Part shown: positions 8,534-19,011 of the stretch, piece by piece
Layout: each line of letters starts with the position of its first letter
How positions within the stretch are numbered: position 1 is the first letter of the stretch
DNA from: Plakobranchus ocellatus
Lineage: Eukaryota; Mollusca; Gastropoda; Plakobranchidae
Direction of reading: 5' to 3'
DNA length: 20,099 bases
Assembly (NCBI GenBank): GCA_019648995.1
Contig: BLXT01002641.1
Coordinates: 332,710 to 352,808 of the forward strand
Notes under the pieces: model-generated
What the model was told of the DNA's origin: nothing
Database searches by the model: none
What the model saw: the letters and a program-made list of their open reading frames with translations, nothing else
Made by a program: the position numbers and the translations under genes

Positions 8534-9229
8534 TTAACTGATAAAAAGCGTTATCGCCCGTCACCGCCCTTTATGGGTGTTGGCGGGAGCGCCCGCTATC
8601 GCCCGTTGATACTTGACTATAGCATACACTTTTATAGTACGCAATAAGCCCCTTTATTTTCTTTACAGTGGCTGGGCCTTAATAGTTTCTGTTGCTTGAA
8701 GAGTTCTACTTTCGTTTTCCGTTTACTGTTCTAAAATTGAATGAATGGTTACCGAGTAACGATTTTTTCAAAATGACCTTCAACTTGCTCTCGCAACTGA
8801 CAGACAGATCGACGAATAAAGAAGATGAAGATGAGGGTAGCCCTGTAGATGATGTTGGAGTTGAAACTGATGATGAAAGTGATGTTAATTTTGATTTAGA
8901 GGAGGGAGAAGTTGATGGGCTACATCTAGACTCTTCCGACGATGATGAATCTGAATGTAGATGTAGATCTAGTCCTAGCCCCACTGCCGAGATCATGTTG
9001 TCAATTTTTTTCAATATCCCATAATATCACTGATACTTAATGTTGTATATCATAAGAAAGTGCATCCAATCTTCTATTTTTTGGTGTTTGAATTATGTTT
9101 GTACCTTCCTTGGTTTAAAATTTATGACAAATTTTGTAAAACGTGTACTTTTGTAAATTAGGATTATGCCCCTTACACCCGCCATAGGCCATTGTTAATT
9201 TTGAGCTGGGCCAGCCCTCTATCAGTTAA
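8534..9229 (+). mobile_element. Non-autonomous TTAA element, right copy (inverted)
   Basis: A 696-bp unit bounded by TTAA at 8534-8537 and 9226-9229, with ends CTGATA / TATCAG. It is the reverse complement of the 5815-6508 unit, with a small number of substitutions and a 2-bp indel near the GC-rich end. Since each copy has its own TTAA pair and inverted ends, they are best read as two separate insertions of one family and not as the two arms of one larger element. This copy lies in the final Cab45 intron, ~720 bases downstream of the exon. Confidence 0.85.
8773..9024 (+). CDS. Short acidic ORF inside right TTAA element
   Basis: An 83-residue frame, MTFNLLSQL... to ...FFNIP, equivalent to that in the left element. 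Relative to it there are three changes (Val to Leu in the DVEEGEV segment, Arg to His before LDSS, Val to Met near the C-terminus). There are four base differences over the 333-base open frame. It is rich in Asp/Glu/Ser, resembles the N-terminal region of a piggyBac-type transposase, and lacks any DDE domain. It may be non-coding debris that happens to remain open. Confidence 0.45.
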   Translation: MTFNLLSQLTDRSTNKEDEDEGSPVDDVGVETDDESDVNFDLEEGEVDGLHLDSSDDDESECRCRSSPSPTAEIMLSIFFNIP

Positions 9230-9669
9230 TGTCAACAATAATTCTATACAATATGTATTTACCTGTCTAAATTGTATCAAACAAAATTTTAAAGTTATAA
9301 TGATTTTCCATAATGTTTATCCAACATGCTGTCAAGGGAATCAAGTGACCCTTCCTTTATTTATACCTTTGTTTATCCAAAGTAGAAATAACATGGCCAG
9401 CTGCTCAAATTTTTTTCAATTTGGCAAACCGGAAAAAAGTGTTACAATCTCTGAAACTCCATATTTTCCAAATGAGGATTTTGTAGCCTGGTTATTTGCC
9501 ATTTTTTATTCCTGCATTTGATGCAGACACCTTGCAAGTTATTCCTCTTCGGTCATCCTGCCCATTATACAAAGATTCCGATTCTTTCTCCTTCTCGCTC
9601 CTAAATCAACATTCAAATCAGCTAGGACAATTTAGCTATTTTTTCTTATCAGATTTTTCTTTTTTTTGA

Positions 9670-10035
9670 TTGAGTGAGAAAGAGAGTGAAAATCTGAGAA
9701 TGAGAAGTACAGACAGATGAATAGAAATAAAAATAGACAATATTTAATTATAGTTTATTAAAGTAAATATGCAGAGAGAGAAACAGAGAGATAGCAAGAG
9801 AAAAAAAAAGGAAGTTAACACAGAAACTGATAGACAGACATCTGGGAAGATGTAAAGACAGATCTATAGGTAGTCTGATTGATAATAGAAATAGAGATAG
9901 ATAATTAGATAATAGTTAAATAGGTAAATAAATTGGAAGAGAGACAGCAAAGAAAGAGGAGATGAACATGGAAGTGATAGACATGCAGGAAGATGGAAAG
10001 ACAGATAGGTAACCAGATTGATGAATAAATGGATG
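9670..10035. repeat. Degenerate purine-rich GATA/GACA region with ~150-bp duplication
   Basis: A region of diverged GAGA, GATA and GACAGA motifs. Two halves align: ~9788-9888 (GAGATAGCAA ... GATAGACAGA ... GAAGATGTAAAGACAGAT) and ~9941-10027 (GAGACAGCAA ... GATAGACATG ... GAAGATGGAAAGACAGAT). They are offset by about 147-153 bases. This looks like an old simple repeat that was duplicated as a block and has decayed. Confidence 0.7.
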
Positions 10036-11828
10036 GAAAGGTCAATTAATGATTTGAATACAAAGGTAAAGAGCTGCACAGATTTGTAAAATCAAAAGAT
10101 AGAAAAAAAATTAAAAAGATTTGTGGACAGAGCTATCCTATAAGTAAAGGACATTAAGGTGGTAAGAACAGTTAGAAATGAGATTAATCTCAATACACAC
10201 AGCAAAATGAAACAGAGAAAACTGAGGGAATTATGTAAAGCTATATATACATAAGTTGTTAACCCCAACAGAAAAAGCAATTAATCAGATTAAAGAGAAA
10301 ATAAAGAATAACAATAGTCACTTCTACTGTTCAAGAAAAAAAACATACACCCCTGCCACACACCTCTTTCGATGGATTTGAAATCACCATGTTTTCCTTC
10401 ATAAAAACTAGTAAAACTAAAGAAATTGGCCATGCTAAGTTGATGATATTATAAGAAATGCATTTTATTTCATTGAATGTTGAAGAAACAGAACTTTGAG
10501 TTTGCACATACTGACCTACCAGTGTCTATCTTGGAAAGTATAACAGATTAACTAGAAAAGAATCAGCCCTTGTGCATTTTATTTAAGCCAACCCTTTTTT
10601 TCCTAATGCTTTAATTTATGAAGAAAGAGAGAGTTCAGTACTATCAGCATACTCGTACTTACACTCAGCTGATGAAGTTAGATCTAGAAGCACGGATCCC
10701 CTTAAAGAAAGTAGTGCCATTGGATTTAGAAAAATAATAGGTGGAGTGTTCAGGGAAATAGTCACTTCATTTAATTTAATACAGATTCTTCTTTCTTTGT
10801 TCAGCCTTAAATTATCTAAATAATTGATATATCAATCTTATTTTTAGGCAGATCCATAACTCATCTTTGCATATATGTCTATATTACCATTCTCTACACC
10901 AAATGATTTCTTTAAATTGTAAAAGGCTAAGCCGAGGCTTTTCTCCCCCAGCTCCTTTTTTTTTGCTCATCAGACAGAATTTATTTTTAATGGACCATAG
11001 TATACATACGTTTGAGTCAAATGTGGTAAATAAAAAATCAAAGAAAAACAGAGTTTGCCTATAATTCAATTTTTATATGAGATGAAGAACAGTAAAACAA
11101 TCTGGAGGCTTTGCATAGAAACCGAAAATAGAGCAGGGTGGCAGAAGGCTAACATTCAGGGGACTTTTGTGTTCCTTTTCAAAAAGTATTAAATGCAATG
11201 CATAGAAAATCCAGATGAGATACAGCTTCATTTTATATTAAAAATCTAAAGTAAACAATCTACATTTTAGTATCCAGAGAATCTTGGAGATTTGCTATGT
11301 TTACTTGATCTAGATCTAGATTCTAGAGGTCAGCTCTCAAAATGTGTGGGAGCACAGGAACACCTGTTGGATGTCTTCCAGGCTTGTTTTGAATTAGAGT
11401 CATTTAAATGGATTGCCTTGTTCATGTCCGAAACAATATTTTTGGTTTCAACAAAATCTCCATTTATTCATGTTCATATTCCACCAGGTTTTATTAGTTT
11501 CTGTATCCTATAACCTGTTTTATAGATTTAAAAAACGCAGGTCAATTTCCAAAACTTAACACCTGATTTGTATCATCATTGCTAGATCTTCATTACAGCA
11601 AAGTATAAGTATTATACCCAAATAAACTGCAATTTCTTGGCTGTATGATTCTAATTAGCGTGCATGAATACAAATTAACCTAGTTCAGTGCGCAGCTGTT
11701 TAATTGAGATAACCTCATAAATCCGCTGACTCAAAATACGCTGCATTCCGATGATTCATTAAGCAAATAAATTTAAGTTTCTTGTCCCTTCTTGTCAAAC
11801 AAAACTCTTCAAACACATTGTGATTATT

Positions 11829-11846
11829 ATATATATATATATATAG
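11829..11846. repeat. (AT)n microsatellite
   Basis: An uninterrupted AT dinucleotide run lies just left of a 20-bp inverted repeat. Confidence 0.85.
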
Positions 11847-11856
11847 TTGAGTGTTT

Positions 11857-11913
11857 ACCTTTGAAAACATTATTTTCATGTTTATTACAGTCAAAAATAA
11901 TATTTTCAAAGGT
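11857..11913. repeat. Short inverted repeat (hairpin)
   Basis: Arms at 11857-11876 (ACCTTTGAAAACATTATTTT) and 11894-11913 are reverse complements with one mismatch, separated by 17 bases. This may be a remnant of a small DNA element or a chance hairpin in AT-rich DNA. Confidence 0.75.
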
Positions 11914-12018
11914 CAGCCCTTCATCTTTTGATCAAAACTTGATTAACTCAAAATTGCGGCCTCACTGAATGACTCTAACATTGCAAAGCTTTAAACCTAA
12001 ACCTAGCCAATCCATAGG

Positions 12019-12040
12019 TCTCTGATGATATCATCAGAGA
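12019..12040. repeat. Perfect 22-bp palindrome
   Basis: The half-site TCTCTGATGAT is followed immediately by its reverse complement with no spacer. It lies within the final Cab45 intron. Confidence 0.95.
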
Positions 12041-12195
12041 TTATTTTGATGAAAAATATCACAAAGATAATAAGCAAAGTAAAAGTATGGTAGAAATCAC
12101 TCTGTTTTGATAATTACATATAAGTCCAGACACAACAACTGCCAGTGTTTCCCTTTTTCTTTCATTCTGTCTCTCCTTCTCTCCTCCTTTTCTCC

Positions 12196-12340
12196 TCGGC
12201 CTAGATCTAGATCTTGTTTATTTCTGTTGTTGTTTGTTATTAGTGTTTGGAAGCTAGATCTAGCCTAAAACCATAGTTTTGATAGCATACTAGTGATTAA
12301 ATTTATAGCTACGATCTAATCTAGATCTAGATCTAGAGAT
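12196..12340. repeat. Cluster of CTAGATCT-type palindromic strings
   Basis: CCTAGATCTAGATCTTG (~12200-12216), GCTAGATCTAGCC (~12253-12265) and a longer TCTAGATCTAGATCTAGA run (~12320-12337) lie within 150 bases. Related strings recur elsewhere in the window (for example ~10680, ~11310 and ~15180). Confidence 0.8.
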
Positions 12341-13485
12341 CGAAGTTACCTTGGTAGATTAATTTAAGAACTGGATAAGGTTGTGGTTGAGGCGTAACAG
12401 TCAGTTGTGAGCAATGATATGCGATGATCCAAAATGTTAAATTTGTTAGTTAAATGTTCATTATCACCAAAGAATGTTCTCATTTGCCGGTTGGAATGAA
12501 CAATGGCGAAGTGTATGTGTGGCATGTGCCTGTAAAACCAATTTGACATCTATTCTATCAGCTGAAAACTACTTAAAACTTTAGAAGTTATTTTCTCAAT
12601 ACTATGCTTCCTCAACCAAACGACTTTAAAACACCATAATTTTTCAAACTAAATAAGATAGAGCCTTCAAATAAAGAGCAAAACGCTCAGAAATGTTTGT
12701 AGAATCCAAAACTGTGTCTATCTCAATCTTTTTTTATCTGGACCCATGTGAAGGGTTTTCATGTGCAGCCACACAAGATCATATGATCTCTTTTAGATTT
12801 TTTTTTTCTGGTTCAATCTCTAGATATAGGTCCCAGTAAATTATCTAGATTCTAAAACTGTCAGGACTAGATTTTAGGCAGCCGCCACAGGTCCTGAAGA
12901 ATCAGTATGGGCAAAATTCACAGCTTTTCTTAAGCTGATGGCAGCCTAGCTTTGTAATTCTGTGTCAGACCTGACGAGCAACAAGCATGATGCAAGCTTG
13001 CTGCGAGTCATCACAGCGCTAGCATGGGATAGTGTATATTAATATTAAATATAAATTATATTTTAAGAATGTATCAATTTATTCAAGTGTTTAAACAAGT
13101 AATAAAAAATATTAAAGAGTCCTCCACAATCACATTAAAATTGTACACCTACATCTAGATAAAGGATCTCAAATTTCTAGCTACACTGTATTAGTGATCT
13201 GGGTTAAACTAGAGCTGGTATGCATCAGTAGAGAATGACCATTAGCAAGTAACTAATATTATTTGCTTTGCCAATAAAATTAGTGCATGGAAAGATGAAA
13301 AATGCTTTTGCTTCAAATAATGCATTTTAAATGTCTTTGAGTGGAAATGAATGTTCCTATGATGCACAATTTGGGGTTGGTAGGTCTAGATATGCATAGA
13401 AAGGGTACAGATGGCTTCCTTTTTATGTAAGTTTGTGTGATATCTGTTGCAATGATGTTATTAATAATTTTTTTATATTTTACAG

Positions 13486-13662
13486 AACTACCTCGACCCA
13501 ACTAACCCACTTCAAGCAAAACTTGAGGCAGACTCTCTTATATCTCTTATGGATGATGACAAAAATGATTTGCTCTCAATGGATGAAATTTTGAAGCATT
13601 CAGATCTTTTCATTTCCAGTAAAGTTGTGAACTTTGTTGCAAATATCCACGAGGAATTGTAA
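13486..13662 (+). CDS. SDF4: Cab45/SDF4-like protein, last coding exon with stop
   Basis: This exon encodes the last 58 residues and the TAA stop. It starts in phase 0 after TTTTACAG, directly joining the exon at 7642-7817 (EEL-K | NYLDPTNP). It carries a third EF-hand loop, DDDKNDLLSMDE, then EILKHSDLFISSKVVNFV, and ends IHEEL. The tail aligns with the Cab45 C-terminus, which in vertebrates ends HEEF. Here the final residue is Leu, giving HEEL, a KDEL-like retrieval tetrapeptide. The protein should therefore reside in the ER/Golgi lumen and bind Ca2+ there. The related calumenin and reticulocalbins end HDEF or HDEL, but the whole-exon pattern fits Cab45 better. Confidence 0.94.
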   Translation, partial: NYLDPTNPLQAKLEADSLISLMDDDKNDLLSMDEILKHSDLFISSKVVNFVANIHEEL

Positions 13663-14050
13663 CAATGATTGTCATTTTTTGGCTCTTGTTTCTTGCTGTT
13701 GGATGATCTGTATTGGGGTGACCGAATGAGAAACATTTGAAAGGTTAAATTTTGTGTTATTTTCTTGTTCTTTGATGTTATTGTAATTATCTGTAGCAGA
13801 TAAACACTTAATATGTTTAATTTTGTTTGTTTCTTGCTCCTGGTGCTACTGTGACTATCTGCAGTGGAGAAATGGCTGAAAGGTTTAGTTTTGTGCTTTT
13901 TTACTTTCTTTACGGTGTTATTTTGGTGGTCAGTGTCTCAGTGAGAAATGACAAAAAGATTAAATTTTTGGTTTATTGCTTCGTCTCTGATGTTGTGATG
14001 ATCTGTTGCAGATTGTTTGAATGTGAAACAAGCTAAAAGGTTTAATTTAT
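13663..14050 (+). repeat. Degenerate ~70-80 bp tandem repeat in the 3'UTR
   Basis: After the stop codon, a motif of the form GAAAGGTTTAATTTTGTG followed by a T-rich stretch and TGATGTTATTGTGATTATCTGTAGCAG recurs about five times. The TTAA-containing anchors lie near 13745, 13816, 13885, 13960 and 14042 (spacings 71, 69, 75 and 82). Units are diverged. They begin within ten bases of the stop, so they form the proximal 3'UTR. Confidence 0.7.
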
Positions 14051-16145
14051 TCATAGCTGCCAACCCTCGTGGGATTAATCCTAATTTCCGCCTTAATTTT
14101 CTGTTCCGGTTTCACACTGTAGGCCTACTGTGTTTTTGGGATGCTAGTGAAGCATACATTTAATTTATCCTTGTGGAAGCAGAAGGTGGTCTGTCTCTCC
14201 ATAATTAATCTCTATTTTCTTGACTTTACCAGTGTTGTCATCAATCCTAAATATTTATTGTTACTCATAGTAACAATATAATGAAAGTAACATTTTGAGT
14301 TCACTATATCAATACGAGTCTGTTTGATCATAAATATCCAAATATAGGCTATAAATTGCCTACCATAGATATCTCTTACGTTTATCATGCTAGGGTGGCA
14401 GCTATAATTTTGTCTTCATTTAATGACATGCATTCCTAGAAATCATTTGTTTTTGCAAGCCAATGTATTCCAATTCTTTACTCTAAATCAATTAAGTACG
14501 AACTTGTTTTTACTCTCTCACAGTTTTTGTGAGATGATTGATCCTTTCCTTGTGTGTTTTGAGTAATCATGTATTTATTGATTGCAATGCCTCTAACTAA
14601 ACAAATGTTAATTATATACATATATAAATTATGTGTGTCTAGTTGTCCCTCAAAAGAGATCAAGTTATTAATCCATATGACTGAACCAAAACGGCTTTAT
14701 GGACTGAAAATCTAAAGCATGGCTGTAAAAATTAGTCATATTTACCCTTTATTTACCTGTGTAAGATTTCATCACATTGATGACTTAAAATATTGTAGTT
14801 GCTGCAAGGAGTGCTGCTTTCAGTGTCATTGACAGCGGTTCACAGGTCTTTTTTTTTTTTTTTGGACTGGCAGAGGATTTTCTTTTCCTAAGTAGGTTAT
14901 ATGGAAGTGTAATAATGATCTGTGAGATGTGTTTGTTCTTTTAGAGCCTTCTTTTACTCTCTGAAAAATTCAGTGTCTCATTGAAAAGATTCCACCACAG
15001 ATGGCCTATGAATTGTTAAGACTAGATTCTTCCAATCTCTTGGCCACTGGTCTTGTCTGCAATTTAATTTTCACATTGACGATATTCTATACCTATGTCT
15101 TCCCTATTTACCACTTAGATCTTCTCTTATATTTAAAAAGCCACCATTGTGTGTTGGCTCATTGTTTAAAACTCAGCTGTCTAGATCTGAAGTAAACTTA
15201 AACACGTTTTTGGAGGTGGACGTATTTGTTTCATAGGATATACCTGGGATTTTAATTTGTTAAATCAATCATGGCCCAGATCTGTGTACAACTTTCTGAT
15301 TTATCAATAGTTTTTATACTCCAACAAAATTCAGACATGGACAAAAATACCACAAATGAATATAGGAAATACAATGAAAAAAAATAAAAAAGTGACCCAT
15401 AGGTAGTCTATCCTGAATTTTTTTTATATAGTCAGGCCACTAGTGTCCTATGTGTAGATCATCTAAAGGAAAATCAGTTTCATTAGTGAAAACTTTCCTT
15501 GCCCTAGTCTCATGTTCCAAAGACACATCTTTGTTTCATTTATTTGAGAGAATCTTTTTCCTTCCCCTCAATAAATTGAGGATTTATTATCATCCTGCAT
15601 CATTAGCATCACTTTCTGTACCCAAAAAGAAACGAGAAATGAGTCTTTGAATTACTTTTCTTAGGATGCTTATTACATTCATAATGCCAGGCTCAGTATT
15701 GAATTATTTTATTTTTGGGTGTAGACATGTATGAATGGTTTTGAGGGTAAAAACACAATTTTTGAAATGCTGCTGTGCAAAAATAATATATTTGTATAAA
15801 TTTTTTAGTTTTTAATATGGTTGACCTCGCAGAAGTTTTCTGTGGTTCCACGATTTTATTGCATTCATAGACATGGCTTTCATGTCACATCTGCTTTGGA
15901 TATTTCACTTTGTTTCTTTAAATGTTTTTGGCTAACTACGGTAAAATAACAGTACTATGTCATCACCAAAAAGCAATAAATCTAAATGTATGGCAGTACA
16001 GAAGTTTTACTGATGAAGCTGCCGAGTATGCACAATCTATGCTGTGATTTCTTTGTGGTGTTCCATTTTATAATTTAACATCTGTATTTAATTCCTTCAA
16101 GATTTGTGCAACTATTACATTTTATGAGGATATGAAACACACATA

Positions 16146-16161
16146 GATCTTGATCAAGATC
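16146..16161. repeat. Perfect 16-bp palindrome
   Basis: GATCTTGATCAAGATC is self-complementary and is followed by a related CCAGATCTTGG string. Confidence 0.9.
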
Positions 16162-16330
16162 CAGATCTTGGTTATAAATGCTCTCATTTAGGTGTAAGTT
16201 CTTCTTTTGTTACCCCTTCCCAGATGGCCTGTTCCATCCCAAGGACAAAGTTCTTTTAATAAATGGTAGGACTGGCACATATTAGTTAATCCTAGGTCCA
16301 TTCCCACAGGTACAATGATAGGCTGTTGTA

Positions 16331-16616
16331 GACAGCCCTTATCGTTCCCTTTATTATTCACCTTCATTTCAATCAATATTACAAGTATTATTTTATAGCT
16401 TAACTTGATAAAATACAACAAGAATCCCTAAGGGACTTGTCGTCCATATCTGTTGATTCTCCACTCATATGTTGACAGCCCTTGTGGTTCCCTTGTTTTA
16501 ATATTATTCACCTTCATTTTAATCAATATTACAGTTATTGTTTCATGGCTTAATTTGATAAAATACAACAAGAATCCCTAAGGGGCTTATCGTCCATATC
16601 AGTTAATTTTTCAACC
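16331..16616. repeat. Diverged tandem duplication (~143-bp unit)
   Basis: Copy 1 (~16331-16473) and copy 2 (~16474-16616) share GACAGCCCTT, TATTATTCACCTTCATTT, AATCAATATTAC, TACAACAAGAATCCCTAAGG and CGTCCATATC in order, with scattered substitutions and small indels. They are older than the 136-bp duplication at 8029. A minus-strand open frame overlapping copy 1 is explained by chance. Confidence 0.9.
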
Positions 16617-18779
16617 AGCTCATCTGTAATTAGAGTAATTTTGTAATGGAAACTAACGAATCACAAAGTAACATCGGATTTGCTCAATCAGCTTCCCTGT
16701 AGCAAATGGCGGCTGTAATTTTCCCGTAAGTCGCAGTTTTTCCCATAAATAAAACAAATAAAGAAATAATTGGAGCTGAGTGCATTCAAATTAGAAAAAA
16801 CTTTCTTGTGAGGGAAGAAAGAATTTAGACTTTTCAAAGCAGCTTCAATTTTGTGAGTAAGTAGTCTAGATTAAGATCCATCTAACCAGTAAATGCAATA
16901 TTTAATAGAAATCGAAGTTTGGCTCATTGTACATGCGTTCCTGTCTTTTTTTTTTTTTTAATCCAGGCATTTTGTGATAAGAGGCAGATTGAAAATCTTC
17001 ATCAGTCTGTGTGTGTATGTTATTTGTTTGATAAAGTCAGGGGTTTAACTGATTTGAAGGAAGCAAACTTACACAGTGCGTAATAAATTATGAAGTATAT
17101 CAACTTAAGAATAAAAAAAAGTACAATAGTAAAGAAAAGAAGTCTAGAAGTGAGGAACAATGGACTAAGGAGAAAGGGAAAAAAGAAAAATTCAGAGGTG
17201 GCATCCTTCAATGTTACACGCAGTCCTCACTTAACCATGCTCAAAATTGGCTTATAAGATTTAAATAAAAATAAAAGCCATTAGTTTAAAAAAAAAAAAA
17301 AAAACATTATAAAACATTCAGTTCATTGAATTTCCTATGCAAGAAGGCCCTACACCAAATCTCAGGATGATTGGGCTTTGAAAAATGTAGCCAATAGGCT
17401 TTGAAAAATTAGAGCAAAAAAAAAAAAAAAGATGTCAAAACTGGTACATAAATGAATGTACAACTAAGTATGGAAAACTACAAAACAAGCAAGAATTCAT
17501 TGCACAGATGTATGGCATGCATGTAGGAGCTCTATATCCATTTTTTACCACTTGACCTAAATTTCCATATTCCCTGGTGGATTTGAGTCATAGAAATGAG
17601 GAACTTTACAAATTCACAAAAACTTAGAGATTGATATATGTCATGACTTATTCTTGATAACACGGAACGCATCCCTTTTATTGAAAAGGCAAGCAAGGAT
17701 GGCAAAATTAGATTTTTTCAGTCTTATCGTACAATTTTTTTTGGAGAACAATAATTTTACATACTCTAATTGACGACCTTGTTTTTGCTTTTGATAGAGC
17801 ATTCTAAATTTGGTTAAAAATATTTAAGAGATAAAATATAATATGTAAAAATGGTATGCAATCAAGAAAATAAATTTTATGGAAACAGCATTAAACATAA
17901 GTAAAATTGTGTGATTCTCTTAAATTTTTGTGATTAACATTAAAAAGATGAATATGGTTGTACATATGAAGAGTGTCCTCTCTCTGTCCAAATATAAAAT
18001 CTAGTGTTTTTGATATTGTTGATACTGTGAGATTGATTTATTATTTTTATTTCTGTTGAATCTCCAGCTCATAAAGAATACTTCAATCACATTACATATA
18101 TGATAAGATTGTTATTGTCTGCTGTGATTCCTCTGTGGACTATTGTAAAACTTTATTGTGGATATTATAAGATTTATTAAGTTTATCATGTTTATGATAT
18201 CATTTTAACGATGTTTTTATATACAATCTAAATGATAATTTTAGACAGAAGATATTATTTTGACTGATCTACCAGTTTCTGTTTATCAATCTGAGAGAGT
18301 ATTAGAAAGCAAGATTTTGTGCAACGCACAGATCAATTGCAATTAAAAAAAAAAATTCACACTTGGTTTTCTAATTCCCCCTGCTTCACAGAATTGAGGT
18401 TCATGCACCTTTTTTTTCTCTCAGATGCTATTCAGAATCAATGTTAGACAGATCAATCCATTCCCAATCCAAGTATACCACTAAAAGCTTCTAATAATCT
18501 AGTTCTTTATGCATATTTAAATTGCTTCTCCTGATTTTACAGAAAGATGAGAAAGAGCGGGAGGGAAAGAGACTTAAAGAGAGATTGAGATTTTCCAATA
18601 GAAATGAGCAGGTAGTTATTCAAAACAGGTGTCTGTAACATTTTTTTTTTTTAAACAAAAGAAATTGAGTACACATATTTCATTTTTAAAGCTTTTACTC
18701 ACAAACTCAATCCAGGCCAAGTCAGTATTTCAATGCTCCTCTGTGTCCAATCAGCACTAAATGGGTAGCTAGGTTTCTT

Positions 18780-18905
18780 AAGACCGGAAGAAAGTAAACG
18801 TGGCGAGGAAAATGGCAAACTACCTCATAATGCCATATGCCAAGAATAATCAGGACCCTATCCCTGGTTCCCGATGCTTGGACAAAGTGTGGGACCCACT
18901 TTACT
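18780..18905. repeat. Possible retroposon-derived block
   Basis: This segment is less AT-rich than its surroundings. It contains AGGAAAATGGCAAACTACCT, then ATATGCCAAGAATAAT, then TCCCTGGTTCCCGATGCTTGG. The GAAAATGGCAAAC...GCCAAGAA arrangement resembles a motif I associate with RTE-type LINE/SINE 3' regions. There is no ORF. The assignment is tentative. Confidence 0.25.
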
Positions 18906-19005
18906 TGACTTACTTACAAACTAAAGTATTATTATATAAATTGTAAGCGTTATTTTCATGGTAGAAATATTAGCCATTTCTGTTTGTTTTGGATGCTTGT
19001 GTTGT

Positions 19006-19011
19006 AATAAA
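19006..19011 (+). terminator. Candidate polyadenylation signal
   Basis: AATAAA lies in the context TTGTAATAAATCTTC, followed within 50 bases by T/GT-rich sequence. It is one of several possible transcript ends downstream of Cab45. Confidence 0.3.

Larger units (their letters stand above)
7818..13485 (+). other. Cab45/SDF4 final coding intron
   Basis: This phase-0 intron of 5.67 kb runs from GTAAGG to TTTATATTTTACAG. It contains a 136-bp tandem duplication, the right TTAA element, a purine-rich degenerate duplication and several palindromes. Between these (roughly 9230-9690 and 10040-13485) the sequence is AT-rich, with CTAGATCT-type strings and no supportable gene. Short open frames in it have no family signature. 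Confidence 0.9.

Noticed and set aside
5815-9229. One large composite transposon with the two 690-bp units as long terminal inverted repeats
   Set aside because: Each unit has its own TTAA pair and inverted ends, and the region between holds a host exon. Two independent insertions are simpler.
9864-10280. Leu/Phe-rich minus-strand frames resembling membrane segments
   Set aside because: They are the complement of purine-rich low-complexity intron sequence.
13512-13736. 74-codon minus-strand frame overlapping the last exon
   Set aside because: It is antisense to the well-supported Cab45 final exon.
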